Both the position numbers and the translations under genes were made by a program. The notes beneath the pieces were generated by a model. The model was given only the letters and a program-made list of their open reading frames with translations, was not told where the DNA came from and did no database searches. From a bacterium (GTDB lineage Bacteria; Verrucomicrobiota; Verrucomicrobiae; JAJYAR01), in the NCBI GenBank assembly GCA_021779435.1, contig JAJYAR010000174.1, positions 1 through 6,342 of the forward strand: 6,342 bases of DNA, in the 5' to 3' direction. Shown here piece by piece: positions 3,441-6,342 of the stretch; within the stretch, counting starts at the first letter, position 1; each line of letters opens with the position of its first letter.

Positions 3441-6342
3441 TCGCCGGAGCCCACGGATTTGGACCAGAACCGACAGCAAGCCCTTCTTGACGCCTTAGCT
3501 ACACGCATTCTTGTGCTTGACGGCGCCATGGGCACGATGATCCAGCAGAGCCACTTGACTGCCGAGGATTTCGGGGGCGCGGCGCTCGAGGGGTGCAACG
3601 AGAACCTGGTTCTGACGCGGCCGGATGTGATCGCGCGGATTCACCGGGCTTACTACGAAGCGGGGGCGGACATCGTCGAAACCGACACGTTCGGCGCGAC
3701 GCCGCTGGTGCTGGCCGAGTACGGGTTGGAGGCGCGGGCGCGGGAGATCAACGCCGCGGCGGCGCGGCTGGCGCGGTCCGCGGCGGAGGAGTTTTCGCGG
3801 CCCGGGCGGCCGCGGTTCGTCGCGGGCTCTATCGGGCCGACGACGAAATCGATCGCGGTGACCGGCGGCGTCACGTTTCCGGATCTGATCGGCCACTTTT
3901 ATATCCAGGCGGCGGGGCTTGTTGAGGGCGGCGCGGACCTGCTCTTGATCGAAACCGCGCAGGACACTCGGAATATCAAGGCGGCGCTGCTGGCCGTGCG
4001 GCGGCTAGAGGAGGAGTTGGGCGAAGACGTTCCGGTGATCGTGTCGGGGACGATCGAGGCGACCGGCACGATGCTCGCCGGGCAGACCGCGGATGCGCTG
4101 TGGGTGTCGCTGGCTCATGCGGGCTTGTTGGGAATCGGGCTGAATTGCGCGACGGGTCCCGAGTTCATGACCAGCCATCTGCGCACACTGCACGAGATGG
4201 CGCCGGTGCACGTGAGCTGCTATCCGAACGCGGGTCTGCCCGATGTGGAAGGCCATTACCTGGAGACGCCGGAGACGCTGGCGGCGCAGCTTGACCGGTT
4301 CGCCTCGCACGGGTGGCTGAACCTGGTGGGCGGCTGCTGCGGCACGACTCCGGCGCATATCCGGGCGATTGCGCAGATGGCGGCAAGCCATGCGCCGCGG
4401 CGCGTGCCGGAGCCTTCGCGCCGGTCGTATTATTCGGGCATCGAGACGGTGGAGGCGGAGGATTCGAACCGTCCGCTCATTGTGGGCGAGCGGACGAACG
4501 TGATTGGCTCGCGGCTGTTCAAGAGCCTCGTTGCCGCGACGCAGTGGGAAGAGGCCAGCGAGATCGCGCGGCGGCAGGTGCGCAACGGGGCGCATATCAT
4601 CGATGTCTGCCTGCAGTCGAGCGAACGGGACGAGATCGCCGATATTCCGCCGTTTTACGAGAAGCTGATCCGGAAGACAAAAGCGCCGCTGATGATCGAC
4701 ACGACGGACGTCAAGGCGATCGAGCTGGCGCTGACGTACTGCCAGGGCAAGAGCATCATCAACTCGGTAAACCTGGAGGACGGCGAGGAGAAGTTCGAGC
4801 GGGTGTGCCCGCTGGCGCGCGCTTATGGGGCGGCGCTGATCTGCGGCACGATCGACGAAGACAAACAACAGGCGCAGGCGTTCACGCGGGAACGGAAACT
4901 AGCCGTGGCGCGGCGGTCGGTGGAGCTGCTGACGGAGAAGTACGGGATTCCGGCGGAGGACATTGTCATCGATCCGCTGGTATTTCCTTGCGCGACCGGG
5001 GATGAAAACTACATCGGCGGCGCGGTGGAGACGATCGAGGCGATCCGGCTGATTAAGAGCGAGATCCCGCTGGTGAAGACGGTGCTGGGCGTGTCGAACG
5101 TGAGCTTCGGGCTGCCGGCGGCGGCGCGCGAGGTGGTCAACAGCGTGTTCTTGTATCACGCGACGAAGGCGGGGTTGGACCTGGCGATTGTGAACGCGGA
5201 GAAGCTGGAACGGTTTGCCTCGCTCGATGAGACGGAGCGCAAGCTGGCTGAGCGGCTGCTGTTTAACACGCCGCCGGAAGAGGGCGAGTTGAGCGCGGCG
5301 CCGGAGGATTGGCGCGAACAGGGGCGGGAGCAGCGGGCGGCGATCAACCAGTTCCACATTGCGGCGATTTCCGAGCATTTCCGGCAGAACGTACGCAAGG
5401 CGAAAGCGAAGGCGGCGGATCTTCCGCTCGAGGAGCGGCTGGCCAACTACATCATCGAGGGGACGAAAGACGGGCTGATCGCGGACCTGGAGCGGAAGCG
5501 GGCCGAAGGCGCGGCGCCGCTCGACATCATCAACGGACCGCTGATGAAAGGCATGGCGGAGGTCGGGCGGCTGTTCAACAACAACGAATTGATTGTGGCC
5601 GAGGTGCTGCAGTCGGCCGAGGCGATGAAGGCGGCGGTGAGCCACCTGGAGCAGTTCATGGAGAAGTCCGAGACGGCGGCGCGGGGCAGGATTCTGCTGG
5701 CGACGGTGAAGGGCGATGTCCATGACATCGGGAAGAACCTGGTTGAGATCATCTTGTCGAACAACGGCTACGAGGTGGTGAATCTGGGCATCAAGGTGCC
5801 GCCGGAGGACCTGATCCGCGCGTACCACGAGCATGAGCCGGATGCGATCGGGCTGAGCGGGTTGCTGGTGAAGAGCGCGCAGCAGATGGTGGTCACGGGC
5901 GGCGACCTGAAAGAGGCGGGGATCCGGGTGCCTCTGCTGGTGGGCGGGGCGGCGTTGAGCCAGAAGTTCACGGAGACGCGCATTGCGCCGGCGTACGAGG
6001 CACCGACGTTTTACGCCAAAGACGCGATGACGGGATTGCGGCTGCTGAACGAGATCATGGATCCGGAGCGGCGCGAGCAGGTGTTGGCGTCGTTTTCGGT
6101 TTCGGCTCAGCGTCCGGCCGTGGCGGCGGAGGCGTTCGAAGCCGTGCCTTCGGGCGAGCACCGGAGCGCCAAAGTGGCGGCCGACATCGCGATTCCGCCG
6201 GCGCCGTACCTGGACCGGCGCGTGCGCGCCGCCGGAAACCTGGCGGAGGTGTGGAGCTACATCAACCCGTACATGCTCTACGGCCGGCATTTGGGTTTCA
6301 AGGGGAATTTCGAAGCATTGCTCGCGCAACGCGACCCGAAGG
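3438..6342 (+). CDS. metH: Cobalamin-dependent methionine synthase (3' end outside window)
   Basis: MetH moves a methyl group from methyltetrahydrofolate to homocysteine through methylcobalamin, making methionine in the cytoplasm. The first 968 codons are present. The homocysteine domain (about 22-310) opens with DGAMGTM (D28) and has the zinc ligands C237 in GLNCATGP and C300-C301 in VGGCCGTTP. The folate domain starts near R345 with RPLIVGERTNVIGS and includes GVSNVSFGLP. The helical cap (about 655-740) includes IIEGTKDGL. The cobalamin domain (about 748-890) has GDVHDIGKN with the cobalt-binding H762, then GLSGLLVKS (S807) and LLVGGAAL. From about 915 the S-adenosylmethionine reactivation domain begins (PYLDRRV, VWSYINPYMLYGRH) and is cut by the window end. 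E. coli MetH has 1227 residues, so over 200 are probably missing. The frame is open and unbroken throughout. The VCLQSSERDE and LLVKS wording differs from E. coli and recalls the Bacillus/Thermus-like branch, from memory. Confidence 0.98.
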   Translation, partial: MSPEPTDLDQNRQQALLDALATRILVLDGAMGTMIQQSHLTAEDFGGAALEGCNENLVLTRPDVIARIHRAYYEAGADIVETDTFGATPLVLAEYGLEARAREINAAAARLARSAAEEFSRPGRPRFVAGSIGPTTKSIAVTGGVTFPDLIGHFYIQAAGLVEGGADLLLIETAQDTRNIKAALLAVRRLEEELGEDVPVIVSGTIEATGTMLAGQTADALWVSLAHAGLLGIGLNCATGPEFMTSHLRTLHEMAPVHVSCYPNAGLPDVEGHYLETPETLAAQLDRFASHGWLNLVGGCCGTTPAHIRAIAQMAASHAPRRVPEPSRRSYYSGIETVEAEDSNRPLIVGERTNVIGSRLFKSLVAATQWEEASEIARRQVRNGAHIIDVCLQSSERDEIADIPPFYEKLIRKTKAPLMIDTTDVKAIELALTYCQGKSIINSVNLEDGEEKFERVCPLARAYGAALICGTIDEDKQQAQAFTRERKLAVARRSVELLTEKYGIPAEDIVIDPLVFPCATGDENYIGGAVETIEAIRLIKSEIPLVKTVLGVSNVSFGLPAAAREVVNSVFLYHATKAGLDLAIVNAEKLERFASLDETERKLAERLLFNTPPEEGELSAAPEDWREQGREQRAAINQFHIAAISEHFRQNVRKAKAKAADLPLEERLANYIIEGTKDGLIADLERKRAEGAAPLDIINGPLMKGMAEVGRLFNNNELIVAEVLQSAEAMKAAVSHLEQFMEKSETAARGRILLATVKGDVHDIGKNLVEIILSNNGYEVVNLGIKVPPEDLIRAYHEHEPDAIGLSGLLVKSAQQMVVTGGDLKEAGIRVPLLVGGAALSQKFTETRIAPAYEAPTFYAKDAMTGLRLLNEIMDPERREQVLASFSVSAQRPAVAAEAFEAVPSGEHRSAKVAADIAIPPAPYLDRRVRAAGNLAEVWSYINPYMLYGRHLGFKGNFEALLAQRDPK

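Noticed and set aside
4471..4530. Stretch beginning GAGGATTCGAACC, like a tRNA T-arm
   Set aside because: The GATTCGAACC match at 4461-4470 is part of metH coding for an ordinary linker (EDSNRP). No acceptor, D-arm or anticodon arm can be fitted around it on either strand.
4005..4868. Long minus-strand open frame of 287 codons inside metH
   Set aside because: It runs in exact codon register opposite metH, so stops appear only where metH uses CTA, TTA or TCA, which are rare in this GC-rich gene. Its ends coincide with such a CTA codon, the product is Arg/His-rich with no motif, and metH is unmistakable on the other strand.
4899..6329. Minus-strand open frame of 476 codons inside metH
   Set aside because: Same explanation: it is in register antisense to metH and ends at the metH CTA codon at 4899-4901. 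No binding site or recognisable domain.

Overview
The window is a GC-rich stretch of bacterial chromosome. It carries, all on the plus strand, the end of a sensor kinase gene, a complete response regulator gene, two genes for exported proteins of unknown function, and the first three quarters or more of metH. The high GC content, the purple-alga-free bacterial gene set and the pair of exported proteins (one HEAT-like) look most like a soil acidobacterium of the Solibacter/Bryobacter kind. That placement is an impression from protein style, not a demonstrated fact. No mobile element, tRNA, rRNA or CRISPR array was seen.

Region 1 (1-1073) is a two-component system. The C-terminal ATP-binding part of a PhoR-like histidine kinase ends at 328. 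A PhoB/OmpR-family response regulator follows at 372-1073. The 43-nt gap holds a small hairpin with the Shine-Dalgarno bases in its loop, and a row of GTAAT-like motifs with 11-12 nt spacing that could be a self-binding site.

Region 2 (1074-1336) is a 263-nt intergenic stretch. It has weak hairpins behind the regulator, an AT-rich part with an inverted repeat, and a perfect TTGACA box that probably belongs to the promoter of the next genes.

Region 3 (1337-3381) holds two neighbouring genes for exported proteins, 36 nt apart and probably one transcript. The first has an excellent ribosome binding site and signal peptide, but its frame ends in TGA at 1499. The body of the protein continues in another frame from 1501 to 2196. 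Restoring one G in a G run at 1496-1498 would rejoin the two parts, so this is either a real frameshift, a sequence error, or an unusual overlapping arrangement. The second is an intact 382-residue protein with a signal peptide, a beta-rich N-terminal part and a helical HEAT-like C-terminal part.

Region 4 (3438-6342) is metH, cobalamin-dependent methionine synthase, starting at GTG and cut off by the window end in its reactivation domain. The zinc cysteines and the cobalamin histidine motif are all present. No riboswitch fits in its 56-nt leader. Nothing in the sequence ties metH functionally to the genes upstream; it looks like an independent housekeeping gene. I see no clear new system; the best candidate for something undescribed is the pair of exported proteins in region 3.
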